A DNA stretch of 64,000 nucleotides from contig NZ_LMJT01000005.1 of the NCBI RefSeq assembly GCF_001429395.1, positions 213,501 through 277,500 on the forward strand. The letters run 5' to 3'. A program made the position numbers and the translations under genes. Under the pieces are notes generated by a model that made no database searches, was not told where the DNA came from, and worked only from the letters and a program-made list of their open reading frames with translations. The DNA is from Allobosea sp. Root381. GTDB taxonomy: Bacteria; Pseudomonadota; Alphaproteobacteria; Rhizobiales; Beijerinckiaceae. Numbering within the stretch: position 1 is the stretch's first letter; each line of letters opens with the position of its first letter. Shown here in pieces: positions 51,209-60,078 of the stretch.

Positions 51209-52746
51209 CGGGCGGTCGTTACGGCGACGGCATCTGCGGCGCGAGCCACCACAAGGGGGCCGGGATTGCGCGCGAGCCCGGCGAGATCGGCCGAGATCGG
51301 CGCCAGCGCGTCCTCGGCGCGACGGAAGATGGCGAAGAGGGCATCATAGGCTGCGCGCCGTTCCGGATCCGGCTCGTATCGCCGGGCGACGCGAACCAGC
51401 GCGTCCTGCGCCTCAACGATGGAGGCGAAGCGGCCGAGCCCGGTCCAGGCGATGATCGCGGCACCGAGCAGGCCAGGTTCCTTTGCGCCGCCGACGACGA
51501 CCGGCCGCCCACAGAGATCGGCCTTGATCTGGGCCCAGGCCGGGTTGGCGGCGGCGCCGCCGCCGAAGCGGATCTCGCCGACGGTCGTGCCCAGCGCGGC
51601 CTCGGCCCGCTCCAGCACGATGCGGTTGAGGCAGGCGACGCCTTCGAGCACGGCAAAGGCCATGTCGGTCGCACCATGCTGGCGGCCGAGGCCCAGGAAG
51701 GCGCCGCGCAGGTTCGGGTTCCAGTAGGGTACGCGCTCGCCCTGCAGATACGGCAGGAAGAGCAGAGGCTGCGGATGGCGACGCCCGGCGAGCAGCGCCT
51801 CGAGCCGCGCTGCCACGCCTTCCCCTGTGCCGGCAGGGTCGAGGAGCGAGACTAGCCAGTTCGCTGTATCGGCGCCGTTCTGGCTCGGCCCGCCAAGATG
51901 CCAGATTCCACCCCAATCGACCGTGATCAGCCCTTCGGCCTCGGCCTGCTCGGGCCCGAGCACGCCCAGAACCTCGGTCGTGCCGGAGATATTGTAGGCA
52001 TAGCCCGGCCGTAGCGCCCCGAGCCCGGCGACCGCCGTCCAGGTATCGTTGCAGGCGCAGAACACCGGCACCCCGGCGAGCCGGTCGAACGGAGCAGGCA
52101 GGCCGGGTCCGACCGGACCGACTTCGTCGCATGGCGCCAGGATCGGCGGAATGATCGTTGCTGCCAGACCGAGCGCTGCGAGCGCCGAGCCGGCCTCGTC
52201 CGCCTGGGCGCAGGCGATGAGCCGCGCCATCGAGACGGGGTCGCTTGCCTGCCGGCCGGTCAGCCGGAAATTGAGATAGTCCTTGGGCTCGAGCACGGAG
52301 GCGAGGCCGGCAAAGCTTGTCGTTTCCTCCTCGGCCAGCCAGGCAAGACGGGCGAGCGGATGGAAGGCATTGATGCGCCCCGCCTCCGGATGGCTGCCAA
52401 GCTTCGCCCGCAAGCGTCCGGCCGCGCCTTCCGAGCGCGCGTCCTTCCAGGTCAGCGCCGGCCGGATCTCGCCTCCGTCCGCACAGAGAAAGACCTGCGT
52501 GCGTGTTACCCCGCAGATCGCGATGCCGGCGATTTCGGCGAACGCCTCCGGCGTGTTGAGCGCGATACGGCCCACGGCTTCGAGCAGCAGCGCCCACCAG
52601 GCATGGGCACTTATCTCCGAGCGATCGAGATGGTCGGAGAGCACCGGGCCGGCGATGGCATGCTCGGCAAGAACCTGGCCCTCCGCGTCGATGAGAGCCG
52701 CGCGAAAGCTGCTGCCGCCGAGATCGCAGGCGAGGACGACGCTCAT
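51205..52746 (-). CDS. FGGY-family carbohydrate kinase
   Basis: 513 residues. The N-terminal ATPase domain opens with VVLACDLGGSSFRAALIDAEG (phosphate loop), followed by GIAICGVTRTQVF and WKDARSEG. The C-terminal domain has GVACLNRIVLERAEAALG and RFGGGAAANPAWAQIKADLCG, the FGGY hallmark. It is xylulokinase-like in size; the sugar is not evident. The start at 52746 is the first family-like Met, though no clear ribosome site is seen; 52800 is an alternative. It heads the dehydrogenase-permease-binding protein-ATPase-hydrolase run. Confidence 0.88.
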   Translation of the reverse strand: MSVVLACDLGGSSFRAALIDAEGQVLAEHAIAGPVLSDHLDRSEISAHAWWALLLEAVGRIALNTPEAFAEIAGIAICGVTRTQVFLCADGGEIRPALTWKDARSEGAAGRLRAKLGSHPEAGRINAFHPLARLAWLAEEETTSFAGLASVLEPKDYLNFRLTGRQASDPVSMARLIACAQADEAGSALAALGLAATIIPPILAPCDEVGPVGPGLPAPFDRLAGVPVFCACNDTWTAVAGLGALRPGYAYNISGTTEVLGVLGPEQAEAEGLITVDWGGIWHLGGPSQNGADTANWLVSLLDPAGTGEGVAARLEALLAGRRHPQPLLFLPYLQGERVPYWNPNLRGAFLGLGRQHGATDMAFAVLEGVACLNRIVLERAEAALGTTVGEIRFGGGAAANPAWAQIKADLCGRPVVVGGAKEPGLLGAAIIAWTGLGRFASIVEAQDALVRVARRYEPDPERRAAYDALFAIFRRAEDALAPISADLAGLARNPGPLVVARAADAVAVTTAR

Positions 52747-52854
52747 CGCGGCGCCGCGGCCGGAAGACCGGCCGGCTTGGCAGGCAGGACGGGGAACCAA
52801 AAATGGCGGAAAGCTGAACGAGGCGATTTCACGGATAGACTTTCAGGTATCGTC

Positions 52855-52884
52855 CTTAGGCGCCATAAATCGCGAACGTGTCAA
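52855..52884 (-). promoter_or_regulatory. Possible promoter for the kinase/ABC operon
   Basis: On the minus strand a perfect -35 box TTGACA (52879-52884) stands 130 bp before the kinase start. The -10 region 17-19 bp away is weak (GCCTAAGG). The gap 52747-52964 otherwise shows nothing coding. Confidence 0.3.
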
Positions 52885-52964
52885 AGCGGCAAGCCGGTGT
52901 GGGCTGCGCATTGCGTGCGGTAAAGCAATGCCGGTTCGGTTGGGGCAGGGTCGAAACCCAAGGC

Positions 52965-54149
52965 TCAGCCACGCTGCCTGAGCAAGGCTTCCGTCGCGCG
53001 GGCGAGCAAGGGCGCCGCCGCTCCCTGGATTTCGTGCCGCTCGCTTGCACGTACGCTGAAAATTTCCGGCATGGCCACGCCGTCCATCATCCCCTCTGCC
53101 CGCAACAGCGCCTCGAAACGCGCCCAGAGGCCGGGATTGGCGGTAAAGGGCCCGCTGACCGCGATCCGGGTCGGAAAGAAGATGCGGCAGGCATTGGCCA
53201 GCGCGTGCGCCAACAGCCGCGCCGCGGCGTCGATCTCAGGCAGGTTGACCAGATCGCGGCCGGCCAGTTGCCGCGCGAGGCGAGCCTCGTCCTCCGCCAG
53301 ATCGGGCCAGTGCGCGCGCAAGGCCGGCAGCAGCGACCAGAGCGCGGCCCCCGTCTCGAGGCAGCCCGTATTGCCGCAGCCGCAGCGCTGCCCGCCCAGC
53401 GATGAAACCCGCCAATGGCCGATCTCGCCGAACGAACCGGCGGGCGCGAAGGGCCGCCCCTCGACCGCATAGGACATGCCGATGCCCCAGCCCCAATGTA
53501 GCAGCAGCGTGCTGCCGGCAAAGCTCTCCGGCTCGCGCACCGCCCGCGCCCGCAGCTCGGCGTCGAGGTTGCGGCAGATCTCGACCGGCCCGGCAATGGG
53601 CGCGATGACGGCGGCCACGTCGAGACCGCGCATCCGCGGCCAGCGCGATGCCAGCAGCCATTGCCCGCGCGGCAGGTCGATGAGGCCGGACAGCGAAACC
53701 GCCGTGCCCGCATGACTCATGCCGGGCGGCATCGCCTCCAGGAGCTGACCGGCGATCGCGACCATGACGTCCGCAATCGCGTCAGTGTCCGCATCGGGGT
53801 CGATCGTGATCGAGCGTTCGGCCACGATGTTTCCCCAGAGATCGACCAGCGCTCCCGACAGCGACCGGCTCGCCACATGGATCACCGACGCACCCAGGCG
53901 CCGCACATTGGCGAGCAGGGTTGCGGCCGGCCGGCCACGCCGCGCCGCCTGTCCAACAGTCTCCAGCAGGAGGCCGCGGTCGACGAGATCGGCCACCACG
54001 CTCGAGGTCGTGGTCGACCGCAGCCGGAGATGCCTGCCGATCTCCCCGCGCGAATGCGCGCCCCCTGCGAGGATCAGCCGGTAGACGCGGGCACAGTCCC
54101 GGTCATGCGCCGCCTGGAAGCTGCTGTCGTCGAAGGCTGTCAGAAACAC
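52965..54149 (-). CDS. ROK-family transcriptional regulator
   Basis: 394 residues. The N-terminal winged helix (about 20-80) has RVYRLILAGGAHSRGEIGRHL and STTTSSVVADLVDRGLLLET. The ROK domain (about 85-390) has the sugar/zinc site SFGEIGHWRVSS with CGCGNTGCLETGAAL, whose cysteines bind zinc. It is at the head of the sugar operon on the minus strand and divergent from nagB, so it may control either side. FrcR of Sinorhizobium is a ROK regulator of a similar operon. Confidence 0.9.
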   Translation of the reverse strand: MFLTAFDDSSFQAAHDRDCARVYRLILAGGAHSRGEIGRHLRLRSTTTSSVVADLVDRGLLLETVGQAARRGRPAATLLANVRRLGASVIHVASRSLSGALVDLWGNIVAERSITIDPDADTDAIADVMVAIAGQLLEAMPPGMSHAGTAVSLSGLIDLPRGQWLLASRWPRMRGLDVAAVIAPIAGPVEICRNLDAELRARAVREPESFAGSTLLLHWGWGIGMSYAVEGRPFAPAGSFGEIGHWRVSSLGGQRCGCGNTGCLETGAALWSLLPALRAHWPDLAEDEARLARQLAGRDLVNLPEIDAAARLLAHALANACRIFFPTRIAVSGPFTANPGLWARFEALLRAEGMMDGVAMPEIFSVRASERHEIQGAAAPLLARATEALLRQRG

Positions 54150-54179
54150 GATCGGTGAGCCTTTTATTCGAAACAGAGT

Positions 54180-54269
54180 GGTTCAAAAATAGCTGTTGCC
54201 TTTCCCACCTCTGCCCATAAGCTCTTGAGAGGATATAAAAAACAAACACATACGCAAAGGTTCAAAAAT
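54180..54269. promoter_or_regulatory. Direct repeats in the ROK regulator/nagB divergent promoter
   Basis: The 11-bp sequence GGTTCAAAAAT occurs at 54180-54190 and again at 54259-54269, 79 bp apart, in an unusually AT-rich 123-bp gap. The second copy abuts the nagB start and would cover its ribosome binding site. A related TTATTCGAAAC lies at 54164-54174. These are candidate operator sites for the ROK regulator; NagC-type regulators bind AT-rich paired sites. Confidence 0.45.
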
Positions 54270-54272
54270 CGC

Positions 54273-55016
54273 ATGGTCGACATCCGCATCGTCCCCGACA
54301 AGGCGACGCTCGGCGCGCAGGCCGCGGCGCTCGGAGCCCAGGCGATCCGCGAGGCGCAAGGCCGCTTCGGCCATGCCAACATCATCGTCGCCACCGGCGC
54401 GAGCCAGTTCGAGCTGCTGCAGAGCCTCGTGGTCGCCGAGGGCATCGACTGGACCAAGGTCACCGCCTTCCACCTCGACGAGTATGTCGGCCTGTCGGAG
54501 GAGCACCCGGCGAGCTTCCGGCGCTATCTGCGCCTGCGCTTCATGACCCCGCTCGGCAATGCGCCCGCATTCGTGCCGGTCGACGGCGAGGGCGATCCGG
54601 AGGCCGAGACACAGCGCCTCAACGGCCTGATCGCCGGCAAGCGCATCGATGTCTGCTTCGCCGGCATCGGCGAGAACTGCCATGTCGCCTTCAACGACCC
54701 GCCAGCCGATTTCGAGACCGAGCAACCCTATATCGTCGTCACGCTAGACGAAGGCTGCCGCCGCCAGCAATTCGGCGAGGGCTGGTTCCCCTCCTTCGAG
54801 GCCGTGCCCGAGCAGGCGATCTCGATGAGCGTGCGCCAGATCCTGAAGAGCGAGCTGATCGTCCTCTCCATCTCCGACACCCGCAAGGCGCAGGCCACGC
54901 GCGATGCCCTGGAGGGTTCGGTCACCAACCTGCACCCGGCCTCGATCCTGCAAACGCACAGGAACACGGTGGCCTTCATCGATCCGCCGGCCGCCTCGCT
55001 GCTGAAGAACGCCTGA
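54273..55016 (+). CDS. nagB: NagB-like glucosamine-6-phosphate deaminase
   Basis: 247 residues. The NagB fold shows [35 protein letters not shown] and [17 protein letters not shown]. The usual active-site stretch GIGxDGHIAFNEP reads [13 protein letters not shown], as in a subfamily with Asn in place of Asp. It converts glucosamine-6-phosphate to fructose-6-phosphate and ammonia. The ATG at 54273 matches the family N-terminus; the upstream in-frame sequence from 54225 is the AT-rich promoter. nagA follows after 13 bp. Confidence 0.88.
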   Translation: MVDIRIVPDKATLGAQAAALGAQAIREAQGRFGHANIIVATGASQFELLQSLVVAEGIDWTKVTAFHLDEYVGLSEEHPASFRRYLRLRFMTPLGNAPAFVPVDGEGDPEAETQRLNGLIAGKRIDVCFAGIGENCHVAFNDPPADFETEQPYIVVTLDEGCRRQQFGEGWFPSFEAVPEQAISMSVRQILKSELIVLSISDTRKAQATRDALEGSVTNLHPASILQTHRNTVAFIDPPAASLLKNA

Positions 55017-55029
55017 GCGAGGGTCGGCG

Positions 55030-56088
55030 ATGCGCACGCCCGGCCTCGTGGATCTCCAGGTCAACGGCTTCGCCGGCATCGACTTCAACTCGGGCACCGT
55101 CACGCCAACCGAGATCGACCGCGCGCTGGAAGCGATGCTGGCGACCGGCGTCACGCTCTGTCTGCCGACCATCATCACCGCCCATCAGGACGAACTGGCA
55201 CAGCGCCTGAAGGCCCTCGACACAGCGATCTCGGCGAGCCGCCTCGGCCCGCTGATGTGCCCGGGCTATCACCTCGAAGGCCCCTTCCTGAACCCGGCAC
55301 CCGGCTATGCCGGCTGCCACCCGCCGGAAGCGATGACGGCAGTCGACCCGACGCTCGTCGACCGGCTCGAAGGCGCGCTGTCGCGGCCGATCCTGCTGGT
55401 GACGCTGGCGGCGGAGGTCGAGGGCGCGACGGCGCTCATCGCCACGCTGGCGACGGCCGGCCGCGTCATCGCCCTCGGCCATTCTGCCGCGGATTTCGAC
55501 CAGGTCGGCACCGCCGCGGATGCCGGCGCGACCCTCTCGACCCATCTCGGAAACGGCCTGCCGCAGCAGCTCCACAAGCTGGTCAACCCGCTCTTCGCCC
55601 AGCTGGCTGAGGACAGGCTATGGGCGACCTTCATCGCCGACGGCATCCATCTTCATCCGAAAGCCCTGCGCTCGCTTTTGCGCGCGAAAGGCCTCGACCG
55701 TTCGATCCTGGTGACGGATGCGGTCTCGGCCGCAGCCTCGCAACCGGGCGACCATCCCTTCGCCGGCATGACGGTGGAGCTGCGCACGGACGGCTCGGTG
55801 CGCCAGCCGGGTGTCGCCAATCTCGCGGGCTCGGCGCTCTGCCTCGACGAAGCCGTGCGCAATCTCGTCGCCTGGGGCCTGGCCTCACCGCGTGAGGCGG
55901 TCGCCCTGGCCTCGGACAATCCGCTCGCGGCGCTGGAGCCCGCGCTCCGGGCGCGCGGCATCACGCCCGATCGCGGCGAAATCGAATGGTCGGATGATCT
56001 CGCCGTCACCCGCATCCGCCTCGGCCCGATCGAACGCCGCTTCGGCCCCGTCGCAAACCTGGACATCCGACAACCGCCTGACGCCTGA
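55030..56088 (+). CDS. nagA: N-acetylglucosamine-6-phosphate deacetylase
   Basis: 352 residues. The metal-dependent hydrolase core is complete: PGLVDLQVNGFAGIDFN, HLEGPFLNPAPGYAGCH, LGHSAADFDQV, STHLGNGLPQ, FIADGIHLHPKAL and LVTDAVSAA. It removes acetate from GlcNAc-6-phosphate to feed NagB. It begins at PGLVDLQ, so the ~45-residue N-terminal half of the beta-sandwich found in E. coli NagA is absent; no upstream start could supply it because nagB ends 13 bp before. Cotranscribed with nagB. Confidence 0.9.
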   Translation: MRTPGLVDLQVNGFAGIDFNSGTVTPTEIDRALEAMLATGVTLCLPTIITAHQDELAQRLKALDTAISASRLGPLMCPGYHLEGPFLNPAPGYAGCHPPEAMTAVDPTLVDRLEGALSRPILLVTLAAEVEGATALIATLATAGRVIALGHSAADFDQVGTAADAGATLSTHLGNGLPQQLHKLVNPLFAQLAEDRLWATFIADGIHLHPKALRSLLRAKGLDRSILVTDAVSAAASQPGDHPFAGMTVELRTDGSVRQPGVANLAGSALCLDEAVRNLVAWGLASPREAVALASDNPLAALEPALRARGITPDRGEIEWSDDLAVTRIRLGPIERRFGPVANLDIRQPPDA

Positions 56089-56111
56089 ACCATAAAAGGG
56101 GAGACCATCAT

Positions 56112-57311
56112 ATGAGCCTGAATTTGAAAGGCCTCGACCGCCGCACCGTCCTGGGCGGCCTGAGCGCAATGGCCGCGGGGGGAACGGGCAGCGCCTTCGC
56201 TTCCTCGCCACCGTTGCCGAGCGCCCCGGTGACGATCTCGATCATTGATGTCGGCGGCGCGCTCGCGCTGATGCAAAAGGCCTTCGAGGACTACCGCGCC
56301 GCTAATCCGAAGCTGGTCTCGCGTATCGCCTTCGTGAAGGCGCCGGCTCCCGAGCTCGCGAGCAAGATCAAGGCGCAGCAGGAAGCCGGCCGCGCCGATC
56401 TCGATCTTGTCCTGACCGGCAGCGACGGTCTCGCCGCCGGCCTCGAGCAGAAGCTCTGGCTCAAGATCCTGCCCGATTTCGCCGACAAGTTCCCGAACAT
56501 CGAAGAGAATTACGAGCCGGCCGCTCTCGCGCTGCACAAGGTGCAGGGCGACGGCTTCGGCGTCGTGGTGAACTACTACCCGTCCGGCCCGCTGCTCCAA
56601 TACATGCCCGACCGGGTCAAGACCCCGCCGACCACGGCCGAGGAGCTGCTGGCCTGGGCGAAGGCCAATCCCAACAAGTTCATGTATGCGCGCCCGACCA
56701 ATTCCGGCCCGGGGCGCACCTTCATGATGGGCCTGCCCTATATCCTCGGCGACAAGGACCCGCAGGACCCGGTCAATGGCTGGGACAAGACCTGGGCCTA
56801 TCTCCAGGAGCTCGGCAAATACATCGAGTACTATCCCGCCGGCACCGGCGCGACGATGAAGGAGTTCGGCGACGGCTCGCGCGACATCATCATCTCGACC
56901 ACGGGCTGGGACATCAATCCGCGCGCGCTCGGCATCGTGCCGAAGGAAGCCAAGATCCAGACGCTGAAGGGCTTCCACTGGGTCTCGGACGCCTTCTTCA
57001 TGTGCGTGCCCAAGGGCGTGCCGAACGACCGCCTCGCGGTCGTGCTCGACATGATGGCGCATGTGCTGACGCCGAAGATGCAGGCCTACGCCTATGACGA
57101 GGGCTATCTCTACCCGGGTCCTGCGGTGAAGAACGTGCCGCTGTCGCTCGCGCCCGAGAGCAGCCAGAAGGTCATCGCCGAGTTCGGCCGGCCGGAATAT
57201 GCCGACCTGATCGCCAACAACCCGATCGAGCTGCCGCTGAAGCCGGACAAGATGGTCGTCGCCTTCCGCAAATGGGACGAGATGGTCGGCGCCCAGCGCG
57301 CGAAGAAGTAG
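56112..57311 (+). CDS. Extracellular solute-binding protein (ABC type, PotD/iron-type fold), orphan
   Basis: 399 residues. A Tat-like signal (GLDRRTVLGGLSAMAAGG) ends near AFA-SS. The mature protein is a type 2 binding fold: VTISIIDVGGALALMQKAFEDY, KIKAQQEAGRADLDLVLTGSDG, TTAEELLAWAKANPNKFMYA. It follows nagA by 23 bp with GGGGAG before its start, so it is cotranscribed with nagBA. No matching permease or ATPase is seen in the window. The ligand is unknown; an amino-sugar or its oligomer would fit the neighbours. Confidence 0.85.
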   Translation: MSLNLKGLDRRTVLGGLSAMAAGGTGSAFASSPPLPSAPVTISIIDVGGALALMQKAFEDYRAANPKLVSRIAFVKAPAPELASKIKAQQEAGRADLDLVLTGSDGLAAGLEQKLWLKILPDFADKFPNIEENYEPAALALHKVQGDGFGVVVNYYPSGPLLQYMPDRVKTPPTTAEELLAWAKANPNKFMYARPTNSGPGRTFMMGLPYILGDKDPQDPVNGWDKTWAYLQELGKYIEYYPAGTGATMKEFGDGSRDIIISTTGWDINPRALGIVPKEAKIQTLKGFHWVSDAFFMCVPKGVPNDRLAVVLDMMAHVLTPKMQAYAYDEGYLYPGPAVKNVPLSLAPESSQKVIAEFGRPEYADLIANNPIELPLKPDKMVVAFRKWDEMVGAQRAKK

Positions 57312-57325
57312 CGCGCGAAGAAGTA
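57296..57325. repeat. 15-bp perfect tandem duplication across a stop codon
   Basis: GCGCGCGAAGAAGTA occurs twice in a row (57296-57310 and 57311-57325). The first copy ends the binding-protein gene with TAG; the second repeats the last codons and ends with TAA in the same frame. Confidence 0.95.
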
Positions 57326-57387
57326 AGGACGAACGCTACACGCCGTTCCGGGCAGCATTGTCCGGAACGGCTGCGCTCAGGCCCGCG

Positions 57388-57618
57388 TCAGAAGTCGCTG
57401 GCGATGCCCTTGACCTCCCAGTCGTCGTAACGGACCGGCTCGAGCCCGCCGCGCCCATTGATCTCGCGCGTCGCGGCGACTTCGGCCGCCTTGGCATCGA
57501 TCGCCGCCCGCCGCTCCTCGGCCTCGGCCAGGGCACGCTGGGCCGCAGGCGACAATGAGCGCGCCGGCTGCGTCTCCCGCGCGTCCGGGACCCTGGTCTC
57601 GTCGGTCTGCTGGCTCAT
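57388..57618 (-). CDS. DUF1674 protein, SDHAF4-like succinate dehydrogenase assembly factor
   Basis: 76 residues. The C-terminal signature [22 protein letters not shown] (read as two halves around DDW) is typical of DUF1674, the bacterial SDHAF4 relatives that help flavinylated SdhA assemble. The N-terminal half is charged and Ala-rich. The ATG at 57618 is preferred; a longer reading to 57711 would run into the htpX promoter. It is divergent from htpX. Confidence 0.87.
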   Translation of the reverse strand: MSQQTDETRVPDARETQPARSLSPAAQRALAEAEERRAAIDAKAAEVAATREINGRGGLEPVRYDDWEVKGIASDF

Positions 57619-57731
57619 CGGCTCGCTCACTCTTGCGGGATCGGCACCGCCTTCACCACATAAGACGCAAATCCGCATCCGGGGAGAGGCATGTCGCCGC
57701 GACCCGCGCATGCGACCTGCGGGGGGTGACG

Positions 57732-58664
57732 ATGAACTACATGCGCACCGGCATGCTGATGGCCGGCCTCACCGCGCTTTTCGGCGCGGTCGGTTACCTG
57801 ATCGGCGGCAGCGGCGGCATGCTGATGGCGCTCGGCTTCGCCGCGGTCACCAATCTGTTTGGCTACTGGAATTCCGACCGGCTGGCGCTGGCGGCGCACA
57901 ACGCCCACGAGGTCGATGAGCGCAGCGCGCCGGAGCTCTACGGCATGGTCCGCGACCTCGCAGCCCGCGCCGACATGCCGATGCCGCGCGTCTATCTGAT
58001 CGACGAGGACCAGCCCAACGCCTTCGCGACCGGCCGCAATCCGCAGAATGCCGCGGTCGCCGCCACGACCGGCATCATGCGCACGCTCAGCTACGAGGAG
58101 CTCGCCGGCGTGATGGCGCATGAACTCGCCCACATCAAGAACCACGACACGCTGACGATGACGATCACCGCGACCTTCGCCGGCGCGATCTCCTCGCTCG
58201 TCACCTTTGGCATGATGTTCGGCTCGCGCGACAACCGGCCGAACTTCATCGTCCAGATCCTGCTCTCGATCCTGGCGCCGATGGCGGCGATGGTGATCCA
58301 GATGGCGATCTCTCGCTCGCGCGAATACGAGGCCGACAAGCTCGGCGGCGAGATCTGCGGCAATCCGGTCTGGCTCGCGGACGCGCTCGCCAAGATCGCC
58401 GGCGGTGTCGCCCACATTCCCAACGAGACGGCGGAGGCGAAGCCTGCTACGGCGCATATGTTCATCATCAATCCCCTGACTGGCGGCGGCATGGATTCCC
58501 TGTTCTCGACTCACCCCGATACCGGCAACCGCATTGCCGCGCTGATGGAGCAGGCCCGTGCCATGGGCCTCGGTCGCAGCGCCGGCGGCGGCTTCATGAG
58601 CCAGGCGTCGCAAGGCCCCTGGGGCGGGTCGGGTTCGGGCGGCCGGCCCGGTCCCTGGGGCTGA
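57732..58664 (+). CDS. htpX: HtpX, membrane zinc metalloprotease
   Basis: 310 residues. Two N-terminal helices (about 9-50) precede the M48 domain with H130ELAH134; two more helices lie at 145-190. The downstream zinc-ligand Glu is in [12 protein letters not shown] Gly-rich tail ([13 protein letters not shown]) ends the protein. HtpX degrades misfolded membrane proteins, often together with FtsH. The ATG at 57732 has GGGGGGTG upstream. The rsmB-type gene follows after 4 bp. Confidence 0.95.
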   Translation: MNYMRTGMLMAGLTALFGAVGYLIGGSGGMLMALGFAAVTNLFGYWNSDRLALAAHNAHEVDERSAPELYGMVRDLAARADMPMPRVYLIDEDQPNAFATGRNPQNAAVAATTGIMRTLSYEELAGVMAHELAHIKNHDTLTMTITATFAGAISSLVTFGMMFGSRDNRPNFIVQILLSILAPMAAMVIQMAISRSREYEADKLGGEICGNPVWLADALAKIAGGVAHIPNETAEAKPATAHMFIINPLTGGGMDSLFSTHPDTGNRIAALMEQARAMGLGRSAGGGFMSQASQGPWGGSGSGGRPGPWG

Positions 58665-58668
58665 TCCG

Positions 58669-60039
58669 GTGGCGAAAGGGATCAAGGACGCCGACCGCAG
58701 CCAGATGCAGCACGAGGAAGCCGGCGAAACCACAGCTGCGGTTCCCGGCCTGCCGGCGCGAAGGCTCGCCGCGGCCGTCATCGACGAGGTTTTGCGCGCG
58801 CGACTGGCGCTGGACGACACCCATGAGCGGCTGGCGCTGTCCTACGGGCTCGACCCGGCCGACTCGGCACTCGCCCGCGCCATCGCGATCACGGCCTTCC
58901 GCCGCCTCGGCACGATCCAGGACGCGATCAATGCCCGGCTGGAGCGCGGCAGCCCGCGCAATTCCGGCCCCTTCGAGCCGATCATGGTCGCTGCTGCGGC
59001 GCAGATCCTGTTCCTCGACGTTCCCGACCATGCGGCCGTCGACCTCGCCATCCGCCATCTGCACGAGGATGCGCGCTCCTCGCGCTATGTCGCGCTCGGC
59101 AACGCGCTGCTGAGGCGGCTGGCGCGTGAGCGCGAGGCGATCCTGGCGGAAGCCGTCGATCCCTTCCTCGATACGCCCGAATGGCTCGCCGAGAGCTGGA
59201 TGGAGCATTATGGCGAGGACACCGCCGCCGCCATCGCCGAGAGCCATCGCGACGAACCGCCTCTCGACATCTCCATGAAGGATGACGCCGCGGGCTGGGC
59301 CGAGCGGCTGGACGGCCTGCTGCTGCCGACCGGCTCGATCCGCCTGCGCGAGCGCCAGGGCATCACCGGCCTGCCCGGCTTCGACGAGGGCGCATGGTGG
59401 GTGCAGGATGCCGCCGCCGCGCTTCCGGTGCGGCTTCTGGCAGCGAAGGCCGGCGAGCGCATCGCTGATCTCTGCGCCGCTCCCGGCGGCAAGACGGCGC
59501 AGCTCGCCGCGCTCGGCGCGAACGTCACGGCGGTCGATCGGTCCGGCCCGCGCCTGCGCCGTCTCAGGGCAAATCTCGAGCGGCTCGGCCTGACGGCCGA
59601 GATCATCGGCAAGGACGCCACGCTTTGGGAGGCCGAGCCCTTCGACGCCGTGCTGCTCGACGCCCCCTGCAGCGCCACCGGCACGATCAGGCGCCACCCC
59701 GATGTCGCCTGGACCAAGACGCCCGAGGATCGCGACAAGCTCGTCGCCCTGCAGGCACGGCTGCTGGAGGCCGCGGCGCGGCTGACGCGGCCGGGCGGCC
59801 GGCTGGTCTACTGCACCTGTTCGCTCGAACCGCAGGAGGGCGAGGAGCAGGTCGAGGCCTTCCTCGCCACCCATCCGGAGTTCGCCCGAAAGCCGATCGA
59901 GGCCGCCGAAATCGGCGGTCTGAGCGAGGCGATCGATCGCAACGGCGACCTGCGCACCCTGCCCCACCAGCTACGCAACGAAACACCCCGCCTCTCCGGA
60001 TGGAGCGGATTTTACGCAACCCGTCTGATCAGGCTATGA
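58669..60039 (+). CDS. rsmB: RsmB/NOP2-family rRNA (cytosine-5) methyltransferase
   Basis: 456 residues. The N-terminal NusB-like RNA-binding domain (about 20-150) is followed by the methyltransferase domain: SAM loop ADLCAAPGGKTAQLAALG, VTAVDRSGPRL, catalytic-pair motifs DAPCSATG (Cys334) and VYCTCSLEPQEGEE (Cys384). It methylates cytosine in 16S rRNA (C967 in E. coli). The start is GTG at 58669, 4 bp after htpX. Confidence 0.9.
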   Translation: MAKGIKDADRSQMQHEEAGETTAAVPGLPARRLAAAVIDEVLRARLALDDTHERLALSYGLDPADSALARAIAITAFRRLGTIQDAINARLERGSPRNSGPFEPIMVAAAAQILFLDVPDHAAVDLAIRHLHEDARSSRYVALGNALLRRLAREREAILAEAVDPFLDTPEWLAESWMEHYGEDTAAAIAESHRDEPPLDISMKDDAAGWAERLDGLLLPTGSIRLRERQGITGLPGFDEGAWWVQDAAAALPVRLLAAKAGERIADLCAAPGGKTAQLAALGANVTAVDRSGPRLRRLRANLERLGLTAEIIGKDATLWEAEPFDAVLLDAPCSATGTIRRHPDVAWTKTPEDRDKLVALQARLLEAAARLTRPGGRLVYCTCSLEPQEGEEQVEAFLATHPEFARKPIEAAEIGGLSEAIDRNGDLRTLPHQLRNETPRLSGWSGFYATRLIRL

Positions 60040-60078
60040 CCATGTCGGGATTCGCATCGGCGAACAGCCACAGGCGTA

